64,000 bases of DNA from Halomonas salinarum (GCF_012062845.1 NZ_WWNB01000003.1:177619-241618), one strand, 5' to 3'. Positions 54,025 through 63,668 are shown, counted from the first letter of the stretch. Made by a program: numbers and translations. The notes: generated from the sequence alone by a model not told the origin.

Positions 54025-54180
54025 ATGCATAACCTCGACCGTAAAACCTATGAAGCGCCTGTAATACAAGAGCTGGGGGAATTGAAAAACATCACCCAGG
54101 GCGCCAGCAGTTTAAATAGCGACACAGGGTCTTTTCCATCAGATAGCAATCCGAACGATGCGTACGGGCCCATCTCCTGA
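54025..54180 (+). CDS. Lasso-peptide precursor 2
   Basis: 51 residues. Leader pattern Y9-x2-P12-x-I14 (TYEAPVIQELGEL), Gly18, Thr24 at -2 and Gln25 at -1. The predicted 26-residue core starts at Gly26 (GASSLNSDTG), with Asp33 as core residue 8, giving an eight-membered Gly1-Asp8 ring. The C-terminus is GPIS, ending in a serine, the residue phosphorylated by HPr-like kinases in paeninodin-type pathways. AGGAGG lies upstream of ATG 54025. Followed by hairpins at 54184 and 54215. Confidence 0.88.
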   Translation: MHNLDRKTYEAPVIQELGELKNITQGASSLNSDTGSFPSDSNPNDAYGPIS

Positions 54181-54183
54181 CGT

Positions 54184-54244
54184 AACCCCTACGGGGTTGT
54201 AGTAAGCACAGGATTGGCGAGCGGGGCATCTGCCCTGCTCGCCA
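54184..54244 (+). terminator. Tandem hairpins after lasso precursor 2
   Basis: First hairpin AACCCC-TAC-GGGGTT (54184-54198), then a 13-base-pair stem with a four-base loop (54215-54244, one G-T pair). No long T-run follows. They probably stabilise the precursor mRNA and end transcription; the larger one could also serve the convergent kinase gene. Confidence 0.65.
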
Positions 54245-54291
54245 CTTAATTTCTAATAAAAACTTTTCCTAATAATCAACCATGCCAAGCA

Positions 54292-55347
54292 TCATGCCAA
54301 TGCCCTACCTCTAGAACAGGCTTCTATCTCGGTCAGTAGTGGCGCCAAGCCTCGCTCAAAACCTTCGAGAGCCCAAGGCCGACGAAATCGGTAAACGTAT
54401 ATTTGAGCAGACAATGAGGCTACATCTTGCATCAGGCGCTTGTTACTATTGAAAGCTTCAGCCATTTCTGGTCGATATAGTGAGGACATAATGCCCTTGA
54501 AGGCCTCAACGCCCTTAATACGTTCCAGGGTCGCGGTTTCACCCTCTTTACCGCGCTCAAGAATTACCAAGGAAGCCAGCGGATGCGCCGTGTCCTGAAA
54601 ACCTTCCTTAAGCATCAAATGGTATTTATCAGCACGAGTAAGATCGCGCACTAGTCCGTCCATCTGAATACCCAGAACGGCTAGGGCATCCTTCCATAAC
54701 TTGACTCTAGGTGGACCAGGATGAAGGTAAGGAAGGTTTTCGTCAGGCTTAATGATCGCCACATCATCCGTAACCAGCGGCCAACCTAGAGTATGATGAA
54801 GCCAAGCTCCCAAGGTAGACTTGCCCGCACCAGAGTCTCCGGTGAAAGCCCATACGCCACTCGTCGTCTTGAGCGCACTGATATGTAGCGGCAACCATTG
54901 ACGCTGATGCAATAACGCACCCAGCGCACCACCTAACAAAAAAAGCCTGATATCACCAGGTGCCGCAACAGCTTGTTCATCGCGTGATACTCGGCGGTCG
55001 ATCAGTATTTTCTGGCCATTCGTTACCTGATATCGCGCTATACCCTTAATGTTAATCTGACAACGCTCATCGCCCATTTCTAGCCAGTTATTACGGAAAG
55101 TAGCCCCATCTAGAGAATCCTCTACCTCTCCCGCCTCTATAACCACATCGGGTTGCGCGCATGGTAGGCTTTCTGGAAGTTCAGGCAACTCTAGCTGGGA
55201 CCCGATCCTCAATCCATAAGTCCGGTAAGAATAGAGATGTCTACTCGGAGGGGAGTTCCCACGCCGTTCCACATTAGCTTCCGCCACCTCCTTCCGTCGG
55301 CTATGGGGCTGGCTATCATGACTCGCCACTATTTTTTCTCTCACCAT
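54292..55347 (-). CDS. HPr-kinase-like lasso-peptide tailoring kinase (copy 2)
   Basis: 351 residues. The N-terminal part (about 1-130) includes HLYSYRTYGLRIGSQLELPE, common in these proteins. The kinase core has WLPLHISALK (His155), P-loop FTGDSGAGKSTLGAW (170-178) and LVTDDVAII (Asp194/195). It is convergent with precursor 2, whose C-terminal Ser is a likely substrate. AAGGAG fixes the start at ATG 55347. Its P-loop is canonical, unlike copy 1. Confidence 0.82.
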   Translation of the reverse strand: MVREKIVASHDSQPHSRRKEVAEANVERRGNSPPSRHLYSYRTYGLRIGSQLELPELPESLPCAQPDVVIEAGEVEDSLDGATFRNNWLEMGDERCQINIKGIARYQVTNGQKILIDRRVSRDEQAVAAPGDIRLFLLGGALGALLHQRQWLPLHISALKTTSGVWAFTGDSGAGKSTLGAWLHHTLGWPLVTDDVAIIKPDENLPYLHPGPPRVKLWKDALAVLGIQMDGLVRDLTRADKYHLMLKEGFQDTAHPLASLVILERGKEGETATLERIKGVEAFKGIMSSLYRPEMAEAFNSNKRLMQDVASLSAQIYVYRFRRPWALEGFERGLAPLLTEIEACSRGRALA

Positions 55348-56121
55348 GACACTCCTTATCGAACAGTCGCAAATACCACGTGCTTTTACCTGACAACGTG
55401 AAACTCGCACTTCCCCCAAAAACCCACTAACCACTTTTTAAAAAGATACCCTATTTTATAGATAACATGCTAATCATTACCCGGATACAAGAACTCGACT
55501 GGGACCAATAAACAAACACTCAGCAAGCCAAGATAATGGTAATGCACAGGTAACATTTTCACTTCTGGGTGACCACTAAACTGATACTAAATACTTGCTC
55601 AACTTATACTTCCCGGCCTGACGACGAATATATATGGCTTCACACTTTAGTCGTAAAGGTTAGCTAAAATACCCACCAGCTACGCGCTCATAAGTTAATA
55701 AAACTTAAGGCTGATTTAAAAATTATAAAAACAGCACCCGCCCCTTTGAATGACTGTGCTGCGTAACCTTCTGGCTGACATCACTGGGAACGCGATTTTC
55801 ATAATACTAGGCTTTACTCGCGCTCGGCCCTACCTACTCGATCTCAAAGCGGAGTACCGTATGCGGGCAGAATCTTGCAAAACTCCGACGAAAGAGATAG
55901 ACACACTAGCCTGGCAATGTGATTTACCGCCTTTGATCCATATTGCAGCTAATCTAAAACGGCCGACCCTTCACATCCTCTGCGATTAATATCAGTTTTC
56001 TACAGACCGGCCGATCATTCCTATGCCGCTACCGGGTATGGCGGATGATGGACAGGATCATCAAGAATAAGATGCTATACGATATTTATACTGCCCCCAG
56101 TCAGTAACTCTCTCCCGGAAC
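55348..56121. other. AT-rich gap at the right border of the lasso island
   Basis: No recognised gene. A 79-codon plus-strand frame (55750-55989) has no family resemblance and is not called. The region separates the lasso island from the second polysaccharide block. Confidence 0.4.
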
Positions 56122-57135
56122 TCAATAACCTCTCTCAACATTTACCGGTGTCACAAGTGGCGCGCCGACAGCATGCGCCTGGAGATTGGCCACCAATACA
56201 CCCAAAGCTCGTTCCAGATAGTACGGGGTCGTGCCAGACACATGTGGCGTAATCAACACATCTTCACGCTTCCATAGCGGCGACTCAGGGGGGAGTGGCT
56301 GCTGTTCGAACACATCCAAGGCTGCTCCTTTGAGGATGCCAGTGTTGAGAGCATTTAGTACCGCGCCCCCCTGCACCACGCCACCGCGGGATATATCGAT
56401 CAGGACGGCACCGGGCTTGAGATTACCCAACAGGTCATCGTCTACCAGTCCCCTGGTGGCTTCGGTTAGCGGTAGGCAACACACCAGAAAATCCGTGCGA
56501 GCTAGTTCATAGCCGATCTCCTCCATGGGCACCACGCGGTCTACCTCCTCGACAGGGCGCAGGTGCCTCATCGTTCCTGCCACTTCCATGTCGAAGGCCT
56601 TGGCACGGCGTGCCAAGCTTAGGCCGATGTTCCCCAGACCGAGCACAGTCAGTTGCTTACCAGTGAGTTCTTCAAGCCAGCCTCGCTGCCATTCGGCACG
56701 GCGGGATTGATCATGAAAACGACCGAGCTGTTTGGTGAAATAGAGCATCGCACCGATGGCATATTCACTCATCGGTGCACCATGCACACCACTGCTCTTG
56801 GTCATAAGAGGCCGTGTCTTGTCGAAATCCATTTCCCAGATCTTTTCCACTCCGGCGGAGAGGAAATGAATCCAGCGGTAGTCGGTTAATCGCGTAAGCG
56901 CCTGAGGCAGCCAAGGCAACGTAGGAGTGATTACCACATCGAACTCGGCGTCTTGCGGCACCATACTTACGCTGCTGGCAAACGAGATGCTGGCCTCTGG
57001 AAGTGCCTCTTTCAAGAAGGCAATGACCTGCCCCTTCTGTTTCTCCAGGACATCTGCACTCTGTAGGAATAACAGACGGCTCGGCACAGATAGGGTTGGA
57101 ACTTGCGTGACGGTCGAGGGATGGACAGAGATCAC
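56122..57135 (-). CDS. D-2-hydroxyacid dehydrogenase family protein
   Basis: 337 residues of the D-isomer-specific dehydrogenase family. NAD-binding GLGNIGLSLARRAKAF, catalytic Arg region DISRGGVVQGGAVLNAL and GAALDVFEQQPLPPESPLW, with the catalytic His in ITPHVSGTTPYY. It reduces or oxidises a 2-keto/2-hydroxy acid. GTG 57135 overlaps the aldolase stop by 4 bases (GTGA) and follows GAGGGGAGG; an ATG at 57171 would overlap by 40 bases. With the aldolase it may make a hydroxy-acid decoration for the polysaccharide (inference). Confidence 0.85.
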   Translation of the reverse strand: MISVHPSTVTQVPTLSVPSRLLFLQSADVLEKQKGQVIAFLKEALPEASISFASSVSMVPQDAEFDVVITPTLPWLPQALTRLTDYRWIHFLSAGVEKIWEMDFDKTRPLMTKSSGVHGAPMSEYAIGAMLYFTKQLGRFHDQSRRAEWQRGWLEELTGKQLTVLGLGNIGLSLARRAKAFDMEVAGTMRHLRPVEEVDRVVPMEEIGYELARTDFLVCCLPLTEATRGLVDDDLLGNLKPGAVLIDISRGGVVQGGAVLNALNTGILKGAALDVFEQQPLPPESPLWKREDVLITPHVSGTTPYYLERALGVLVANLQAHAVGAPLVTPVNVERGY

Positions 57136-57968
57136 GAGCCTCCCCTCTGGCAAGCCACGCGATAGGCGCACAATGCCAACTGCTGCAAATTGGCCATCAG
57201 TGCCTCAGGTGAAGCGTGCTGCCAATGAGCCTCGGCCTCACGCAGGCTGGCAAGTTCGGCGGGAAAGTCCAATGTTCCAATTAACTGCTCCACCGTGCGC
57301 ACCCCCTGGTGAAACGCTCGGGAAAGGATCACCCACCGTGAGCCCAAACGCATGTGCTCCCCCAGTACTGTCTCCGCTGGAAGTTCGCCCTGGCCGATAC
57401 GCGCAATGCCGCCTACACCCCAGCGGATGCCTGTTGCATTAAGCAGATTCGCGGCAGGTTCCAGCAACCGTCCGGCCAGAGGCTCGAACAGAAAATCGAG
57501 CCCCATGCCCAGCGAAAGATCGTTGAGCCCGATATGCACCTCATCACGGCCGGCAAGCAATAGTGGCAGCCAGTTGGGTAAACGCGCTAGCGCCTGGGGG
57601 GTTTCCAGTAGAAAGGTCACCGGTACTCGCCCAGCCACCAAGGACAAGAAAGCGTCTACCTCGTACCGGCGAGTGAACATCGGTAGCATCAGGCGTTGTG
57701 CCCCACAGTCCAACGCTGCCTCGACCTCTTCACGGCTTTGCGGGTTCCAAGGGTTCACCCTCACCATTAGTTCCGCATACCGCAGCACCTTTGCGACTGA
57801 AGCGATCTCCTGCAATGAGTGCGCGGCCTTGTGAGTATCCAGGTGGCCTTGCCGTTCTGCCTTCCCCAACACTTCTTGGTCGAGAAATATACGCGCCACA
57901 CCATGCTGCTCGATGAAAGCGGCTATTTCTGGGCTCGGCGTGATCATCATAAAATCAAGCTGGTTCAC
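57132..57968 (-). CDS. HpcH/HpaI-type aldolase / citrate-lyase-like protein
   Basis: 278 residues with the phosphoenolpyruvate-binding TIM-barrel pattern: MVRVNPWNPQSREEVEAALD (Arg in the pyruvate site), AQRLMLPMFTRR, VTFLLETPQALARL (metal-binding Glu) and VHIGLNDLSLGMGLD (Asp). Members cleave or form C-C bonds with pyruvate or acetyl-CoA-derived groups. It overlaps the sugar transferase gene by 4 bases. The substrate is unknown, but coupling with the dehydrogenase suggests one short pathway. Confidence 0.82.
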   Translation of the reverse strand: MNQLDFMMITPSPEIAAFIEQHGVARIFLDQEVLGKAERQGHLDTHKAAHSLQEIASVAKVLRYAELMVRVNPWNPQSREEVEAALDCGAQRLMLPMFTRRYEVDAFLSLVAGRVPVTFLLETPQALARLPNWLPLLLAGRDEVHIGLNDLSLGMGLDFLFEPLAGRLLEPAANLLNATGIRWGVGGIARIGQGELPAETVLGEHMRLGSRWVILSRAFHQGVRTVEQLIGTLDFPAELASLREAEAHWQHASPEALMANLQQLALCAYRVACQRGGS

Positions 57969-58675
57969 GACGGCTCCTCTCTAGATTTCTCAGTCGGAGA
58001 TTCCTGAATCGATAAGGCGGCAAGAACATCCTCATCCGCCGGTAACCGCCCATTGAGACGATCACGATAGGTGCGCCAGTTAAGCCCTTCTCCACCGTAG
58101 ACACCACTACCTAACAGCACTATCTTGGCAGTCATTAGGATAATGCCCACATCGTAAAAGAAACCGCGTTTTTCCACATATTCGGCATCATAAGCTAGCT
58201 GATTTAACCAGCCTAGACTGCGCCTACCTCGCACTTGCGCGAGGCCGGTAAGACCCGGGCGCAGGGAAAAGCGCGTCATGTAGCCGGGGGGAACCAGGGC
58301 TTTCTGTTCCATCAGCACCGGGCGGGGGCCGACAACGCTCATGTCACCCTTGAGGATATTTAGTAGCTGAGGCAACTCATCCAAGCTGCTAGAGCGGATT
58401 AGGCGCCCTGCGTGGGTGATCCGAGGATCGTTCCCTTCACTCACCACCTTCTCATTTTGCTGGTCAATCTCATCCGGGCGGCGGTCCAGCATGGTACGGA
58501 ACTTAAAAATGCGAAATGGGTGTCCAGCGAGGCCGGCACGTTGCTGCATGAAGAGTACCGGACCGGGGCTGTCGAACTTGATCCACACAGAAATCGCCAG
58601 TAGCAGTGGACTACACAACAGCAGAACCACGGCGCTGGATACAATATCAAACAGGCGTTTTGCCAGATCATTCAT
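57965..58675 (-). CDS. Initiating sugar transferase (polyisoprenyl-phosphate glycosyl-1-phosphate transferase)
   Basis: 236 residues. A hydrophobic hairpin at about 10-30 (SSAVVLLLCSPLLLAISVW) precedes the catalytic domain with FRIFKFRTM, SLDELPQLLNILKGDMSVVG and FSLRPGLTGLAQVRGRR. It moves a sugar-1-phosphate to undecaprenyl phosphate, starting each repeat unit. ATG 58675 overlaps the upstream glycosyltransferase stop by 4 bases (ATGA). Confidence 0.92.
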   Translation of the reverse strand: MNDLAKRLFDIVSSAVVLLLCSPLLLAISVWIKFDSPGPVLFMQQRAGLAGHPFRIFKFRTMLDRRPDEIDQQNEKVVSEGNDPRITHAGRLIRSSSLDELPQLLNILKGDMSVVGPRPVLMEQKALVPPGYMTRFSLRPGLTGLAQVRGRRSLGWLNQLAYDAEYVEKRGFFYDVGIILMTAKIVLLGSGVYGGEGLNWRTYRDRLNGRLPADEDVLAALSIQESPTEKSREEPS

Positions 58676-59784
58676 GTCAGTTCCATCGCATCGAGAATCA
58701 CACGATTTACCTTGCGCACGTCGTAAAGGCGTTTCACCAGCTGCCAAGAGGCATCCCCCATGCGAGCCACGCATTCAGGCTCGTCCAGAAAACGACGCAT
58801 GGCAACGACCAGGGGCTGGATCTGCCGCGGAGGTACCAGAAAACCATTGACGCCCTCATCAACAGTTTCTCTACAACCGGGGGCATCAGTGGTGATGATT
58901 GGGCGGCCCATGCTCATGGCTTCCAGCACAGAACGCGGTGTCCCCTCCCGGTAAGAAGGAAGCACGAAGACTGAGCTAGTAGCGATCCAGGGGCGTACAT
59001 CACTCACTCCGCCGACAAACTCCACCACACATTCAGCCTTCCAACGGTCGATATCTTCCTCTGCACAGGCGTGTGGCAAGGTCGGATCATGGGGGCCAAC
59101 AGCTATAAACCGCGCTTCGGGATATTCATTGCGCAGCTGGCTTGCCGCCTCACAGAACTCGGCAACGCCTTTTTCCGTCAACAACCGACCAATGAACAGA
59201 AAGGTCACGGAGCCTTCGGGGAGTGATTCGCGTGCGAACCGCTGCATATCCACGCCAGAGCCGAATGTTCGTACTGCACGGGTACGGTCCTTGAGCATCC
59301 CACGGTCAAGAAACTCCTGGAGATCGTCAGGGTTCTGGAAAAAGACCTTCTCGTTGACAGCAAGGCCACGGCGGTAGAAAAAAACGATGACCTTCTGCAA
59401 ACGGCGATTACGCTCATTCTCGGTGGTGAATACATGGCCAAGCCCCGTGATCATGGAATAGATCTTCGGTACACCCGCCATTCTCGCCGCCAAACTTCCG
59501 TAGACCACCGGCTTGATCGTGTACCCGAACACTACTTCCGGACGCACAGAGCGCAGAAGCTTGCGCACAGACAGCAAGTACTTCAGATCATGCAGCGGAT
59601 TGATGCCAGTGCGCCCCATTTCCACCGGATAGATCGTAATTCCCAACTCCTCAACTTCAGGGAGATAATCCGCGGTAGGCACGGCGGCCGATACTTGTAA
59701 GCCGAAAGTGCACATTTCGCGAATCAGATCACCACGATTGGCAATCAGTGAGCGAGCGTTACCAGCCAGAATCATCACATTCAA
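58672..59784 (-). CDS. Glycosyltransferase family 4 protein
   Basis: 370 residues, GT-B fold. N-terminal MNVMILAGNARSLIANRGDL, central TFLFIGRLLTEKGVAEFCEA, and the donor-site motif PSYREGTPRSVLEAMSMGRP with the conserved E-x7-E. It adds a sugar to the lipid-linked repeat unit in the cytoplasm. Acceptor and donor are not predictable. Confidence 0.9.
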   Translation of the reverse strand: MNVMILAGNARSLIANRGDLIREMCTFGLQVSAAVPTADYLPEVEELGITIYPVEMGRTGINPLHDLKYLLSVRKLLRSVRPEVVFGYTIKPVVYGSLAARMAGVPKIYSMITGLGHVFTTENERNRRLQKVIVFFYRRGLAVNEKVFFQNPDDLQEFLDRGMLKDRTRAVRTFGSGVDMQRFARESLPEGSVTFLFIGRLLTEKGVAEFCEAASQLRNEYPEARFIAVGPHDPTLPHACAEEDIDRWKAECVVEFVGGVSDVRPWIATSSVFVLPSYREGTPRSVLEAMSMGRPIITTDAPGCRETVDEGVNGFLVPPRQIQPLVVAMRRFLDEPECVARMGDASWQLVKRLYDVRKVNRVILDAMELT

Positions 59785-59787
59785 TTA

Positions 59788-61023
59788 TCACTTCCTTTTT
59801 ATTCTTATCCTTAAAGTATTGAAAGACGAAGCAGCCAAAATCACGAACAGACCAAGAAGTTTCGTTTTATGGCGTATCGCAGTACCGATATTTGTAACGC
59901 CTAGAGCAAAAAGGAAAGTGATCGCGGCGAAGATAAGAAGCATAGCTATGCAATCTTCGCGATCTTTCAATCGATCCCAACCGCGATAAACGCGCCAGGC
60001 CAAAAAACCATAAAGCACCGATGAAACCAAACCGAATAAGTGGGTAGGACTACGTATATCCCAAGGGAAAGGTGAAAAGTGGAAATACATAACCCTTGCT
60101 GGTATCAGCCAAGGCTGAGTATAGGGGTTACCTTGGGCTACAAAGCTGGGATACGCCGAGTCCCCACGAGCCTCACCAGAAAATTCGCCTTCAATAAGAG
60201 CAGAGACGCCACCTTCTGACCCGGTACCCACCTCAATACCTTTACCCAAGGACAAGCCCCCTCCGGCCATCACCATACCAATTGAAAAAACCAGCATTGA
60301 TATAGACATTATCATTTTTAAAGCATAAATACGGCTTACAAAACGAGGGCGTTTAACAATTATATTTCGATAAATAAAATAGACCAAATAAGCTGCGACA
60401 CCAACAAAAGCCGCTACCCAGCCAGGGTGGAAAAGGACGGCCACACTAAATAACGCCCCACCCCATAAAAGACCAAATGCAGATTTACCCGCAACCCAAC
60501 GAATATAAAAATAAAGCCCTATCATAAAAAACATGATGGCAATTTCTTCACGCAAAGCCACTACCGAGTTGAAAGCTCCAAAAGGATATAATGCCATGAT
60601 CATGGTAGCGAAAACCGCTGCACGCCTACCCCATAACTGGTAGCAGATGAACCCAGTTACAACGATAACCACGTGTCCGAAGAAAAAATTCGTAGAAAGC
60701 AGGAAAAGCGCTGACTCCCCTGTTACTTTCTGGGCGACACCGCCTAGCCAGGCATAATAGGAGGAATGAAAAAGAGGAATATTTTCAAAAAGTGACTTCC
60801 AATCCATGTTGGCATAATGACGAGCTTCGTTAACGAACCGAGAAGCATCTGCAGTAGCCCCAGGTGGTCTAAAGACCCTAGTATAGTCGAGGAAGAAAAG
60901 GAATAGTCTAAAAAAATACGCAAAAACAAGAGGCCAGAGAAGCCATCGGTGACGAACCCCCATCCAAAGACAATAAACGGCAGTGAGAGCAAAAACAATA
61001 AACACAAAATTTATTTCAGGCAT
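59788..61023 (-). CDS. Polytopic membrane protein, candidate repeat-unit polymerase (Wzy-like)
   Basis: 411 residues with about 10-11 membrane helices. A loop with DASRFVNEARHYANMDWKSL after the second helix and a large loop at about 270-320 may face the periplasm. The segment ALYPFGAFNSVVALREEIAI is notable. This topology and its place among glycosyltransferases fit a Wzy polymerase or a GT-C enzyme; no diagnostic motif is present. It starts at ATG 61023, 8 bases after the upstream glycosyltransferase stop. Base composition is more AT-rich than the housekeeping genes. Confidence 0.65.
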   Translation of the reverse strand: MPEINFVFIVFALTAVYCLWMGVRHRWLLWPLVFAYFFRLFLFFLDYTRVFRPPGATADASRFVNEARHYANMDWKSLFENIPLFHSSYYAWLGGVAQKVTGESALFLLSTNFFFGHVVIVVTGFICYQLWGRRAAVFATMIMALYPFGAFNSVVALREEIAIMFFMIGLYFYIRWVAGKSAFGLLWGGALFSVAVLFHPGWVAAFVGVAAYLVYFIYRNIIVKRPRFVSRIYALKMIMSISMLVFSIGMVMAGGGLSLGKGIEVGTGSEGGVSALIEGEFSGEARGDSAYPSFVAQGNPYTQPWLIPARVMYFHFSPFPWDIRSPTHLFGLVSSVLYGFLAWRVYRGWDRLKDREDCIAMLLIFAAITFLFALGVTNIGTAIRHKTKLLGLFVILAASSFNTLRIRIKRK

Positions 61024-61030
61024 AGGCAAG

Positions 61031-62110
61031 CTACTTAAAAGCCACACGTGCGTAGAGTTCAATATGCCTTTCCACGGCATTACTTATCGTGTATTGGCTT
61101 GAGTTGTTTAGAGCATTCTTGTGAAACTTCAACCTTAACGCCGCATCGCTAATAATTTTTTCTAATTTATTTGTATAGTCCTCCACATCAACCTTTGCAA
61201 CAAGCCCATTACCAACTTGATCTACAATTTCCGAGCATCCTCCGACATCTGTAACCAGTAAGGGCAACCCAGTCAAAGTTGCCTCAATCTGAGCGATGGG
61301 CAACCCTTCCCAAGCGGAAGACATAACAAAAACGTCAGACTCGTTCAGCAACTTTTTAACATTTTTACAACTACCCACGAATTTTACTTTATCTTCGATA
61401 CCAAGGGTGTAGGCTAAGTCTTTCAGCTCTGACAGTTTAACCCCCTCACCCGCAACCGTAAGCACATACTCAAAATCAGGTATACGCGACAAGGCATTTA
61501 ACAACAGTATATGGTTTTTCTGGGCACAGAGCGACCCCACACACACCAACTTAATCGGCGAGTAAACCTGATAGTCATGTTTCGGTAAAACACGAGTCAA
61601 AGCCACGCCATTGTCGATCCTCACTACCTCGTTGTGAGTTACCTGGCGGAGCAACGTTTCACACGCTCCACATATACCAATATAGGCGATGGTTCTTAAA
61701 TCTAGCAGCCTATAGAACCAAGGCGAAGCCTTTAGCTTGATATTGTGATGAGTATAAATATGAGGAACGCCTAACTGAAATAAAGAGAAGATGGCACCGT
61801 AATACAAGTGCGAGTGAATAACATCTGGACGAAACTGTCGGCAGATACGTGCTAGCCCCAAGAGGCCCTTTATTGGATTATTACGACAAGATTTACCCAT
61901 AAAATCATATGCAATTCCACTCTGGTAAAGTTCATCAAGGAAAAGCGACTCAAACTCTAGATCACGGCCTGTTTCAGAGGCTCGATCAAGGAAAACCACA
62001 AACACATCATGCCCTTTCTCAGACATTGATATTGACAAGTCTTTTACATAGACCTCCGCGCCTCCTGAAGCGGCTGAAGAAACAACATGCATAATCTTAA
62101 TTTTTTGCAT
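61031..62110 (-). CDS. Glycosyltransferase family 4 protein
   Basis: 359 residues, GT-B fold. N-terminal IMHVVSSAASGGAEVYVKDL (glycine-rich acceptor site), IHSHLYYGAIFSLFQLGVPH, LVCVGSLCAQKNHILLLNAL and the donor motif MSSAWEGLPIAQIEATLTGL. Probably adds one sugar of the repeat unit. AT-rich relative to the left half of the window, as is usual for polysaccharide genes. Confidence 0.9.
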   Translation of the reverse strand: MQKIKIMHVVSSAASGGAEVYVKDLSISMSEKGHDVFVVFLDRASETGRDLEFESLFLDELYQSGIAYDFMGKSCRNNPIKGLLGLARICRQFRPDVIHSHLYYGAIFSLFQLGVPHIYTHHNIKLKASPWFYRLLDLRTIAYIGICGACETLLRQVTHNEVVRIDNGVALTRVLPKHDYQVYSPIKLVCVGSLCAQKNHILLLNALSRIPDFEYVLTVAGEGVKLSELKDLAYTLGIEDKVKFVGSCKNVKKLLNESDVFVMSSAWEGLPIAQIEATLTGLPLLVTDVGGCSEIVDQVGNGLVAKVDVEDYTNKLEKIISDAALRLKFHKNALNNSSQYTISNAVERHIELYARVAFK

Positions 62111-62287
62111 CTAAAGGCCATCTCAAATACGTTTACTAAATAGAAAAGAAAGGCATCGCTTATTTATTCTACCGAGCGAAATAAAAAGTGCAATAAACCT
62201 ATTAAAAGCAAAAGCTATTTAAAACAAAACCACTCATTTTTTCACTGCAGCACTAAGGTAGAAATCCGTAAATAACGTAACAATCAA

Positions 62288-63427
62288 CTAGTAAACTCGA
62301 CACCTACCCTCCCCACTTAATACATCATCGTAAAGATCAGTAACAAGTGAAGCATGCCCCTCCAATGAAAAACCTTTTGCATAGTTTACCAAGACCAGTG
62401 GATCAAAATAGTTGTCCTCGATTAACAAATTGATTTTTTCCAAAAAATCAGAAAAATTGTCATCACAGCAAGCATAGCCATGAATACCATTTTCCACTAT
62501 CTCTGGTGCAGCACCAGAGCTGGTCGTTACTACCGGCTTACCACATGCAAATGACTCTATAAATATTCGCCCAAACGGCTCATTTTTTGCAGGGTGAATC
62601 AAAGCATCCGAGGCGCATAGAAAACTTTCGACATCTTCAACCCAACCGGGGAAGTAAACTTTTTTACGGTTAGGCAGGGAAACAAGGGAGAGGAGCTCCT
62701 TTATTCTGTCATCACTATAGTCACCCAACATTATCAACTTTATATTACTGAATTTACATGACAACTCTTCGATAGATCTTAAAGACCACTCGGGACGCTT
62801 GTATGGATCATCACGTCCAATCTGTATTAGTACAAAATCGTCAGAAGATATCCCTATATCCATTCTTTTCTTGGCACCTTTCTCATCAACTCCTTGATGG
62901 CAAACATCTACAGGATTGTAAATGACAACTCCATCACTTTTATCAAAGCGGCTGGAAACATAACCTGATATACATATTTTCTTATCGGAAAAAAATGACC
63001 GAATGAAATCAACTTTACTCTTCCTTGACCTCCTAACATGCCAAACGCATGGGATCTTATTTATCCGGCAAGCTCCGCCCCATGGCAAGATGCTGGAATC
63101 ATCATTACAGTGGACAATATCGTAACTATTTTTACTTAAATAAATAGTCGACCTAATAAATAATACAAGATACTTAACAAGGTTTACAAACACCCCTAAC
63201 GAGTCAGTAGAAGGCTGAATAGAAGAAAATTCAACAACCTCCACTTTAATCCCTGACTTTTTAAATAGCTCTGTCGCGGGGCCTTCTTCTGGAAACAGCG
63301 CTATAACTTCATTGCCATCTTTCTGTAACCCTATCGCCAGTAGTGATGAAGATACAAAAGAACCACCAACTATCGAGCGCGTGAATGGCATCAATACTTT
63401 AATCGAGCGCTTTTTTATTATCTTCAT
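62288..63427 (-). CDS. Glycosyltransferase family 4 protein
   Basis: 379 residues, GT-B fold. N-terminal KVLMPFTRSIVGGSFVSSSL, then HCNDDSSILPWGGACRI, LIQIGRDDPYKRPEWSL and the donor motif HPAKNEPFGRIFIESFACGK. It is the most AT-rich of the glycosyltransferase genes here. There is a 177-base gap to the next gene downstream. Confidence 0.9.
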   Translation of the reverse strand: MKIIKKRSIKVLMPFTRSIVGGSFVSSSLLAIGLQKDGNEVIALFPEEGPATELFKKSGIKVEVVEFSSIQPSTDSLGVFVNLVKYLVLFIRSTIYLSKNSYDIVHCNDDSSILPWGGACRINKIPCVWHVRRSRKSKVDFIRSFFSDKKICISGYVSSRFDKSDGVVIYNPVDVCHQGVDEKGAKKRMDIGISSDDFVLIQIGRDDPYKRPEWSLRSIEELSCKFSNIKLIMLGDYSDDRIKELLSLVSLPNRKKVYFPGWVEDVESFLCASDALIHPAKNEPFGRIFIESFACGKPVVTTSSGAAPEIVENGIHGYACCDDNFSDFLEKINLLIEDNYFDPLVLVNYAKGFSLEGHASLVTDLYDDVLSGEGRCRVY

Positions 63428-63668
63428 ACAAATAGAACCCTAGCTTCGGGGAATTTAATGACAGTATTTTCTAAAGGAGAATACTCTTTATATCGTTGGT
63501 AAGATTCTAATAAACTTGCTCGATGATGCTTTGCTACAGAAAATAAACGCATCAAATTAAATCACGATAAATCCGTAATTCATATCGCAATAGTCCTTTC
63601 TTAAACTAACCAGAAGAGCGCCGGAAAAAGGTCTCGTCGTCATGATCAGGGAAAACGCATGAAAAATC

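Noticed and set aside
55750..55989. 79-codon plus-strand frame right of the lasso island, considered as a transposase fragment or third precursor
   Set aside because: No leader motif (YxxP), no transposase motif, and no ribosome-binding site.
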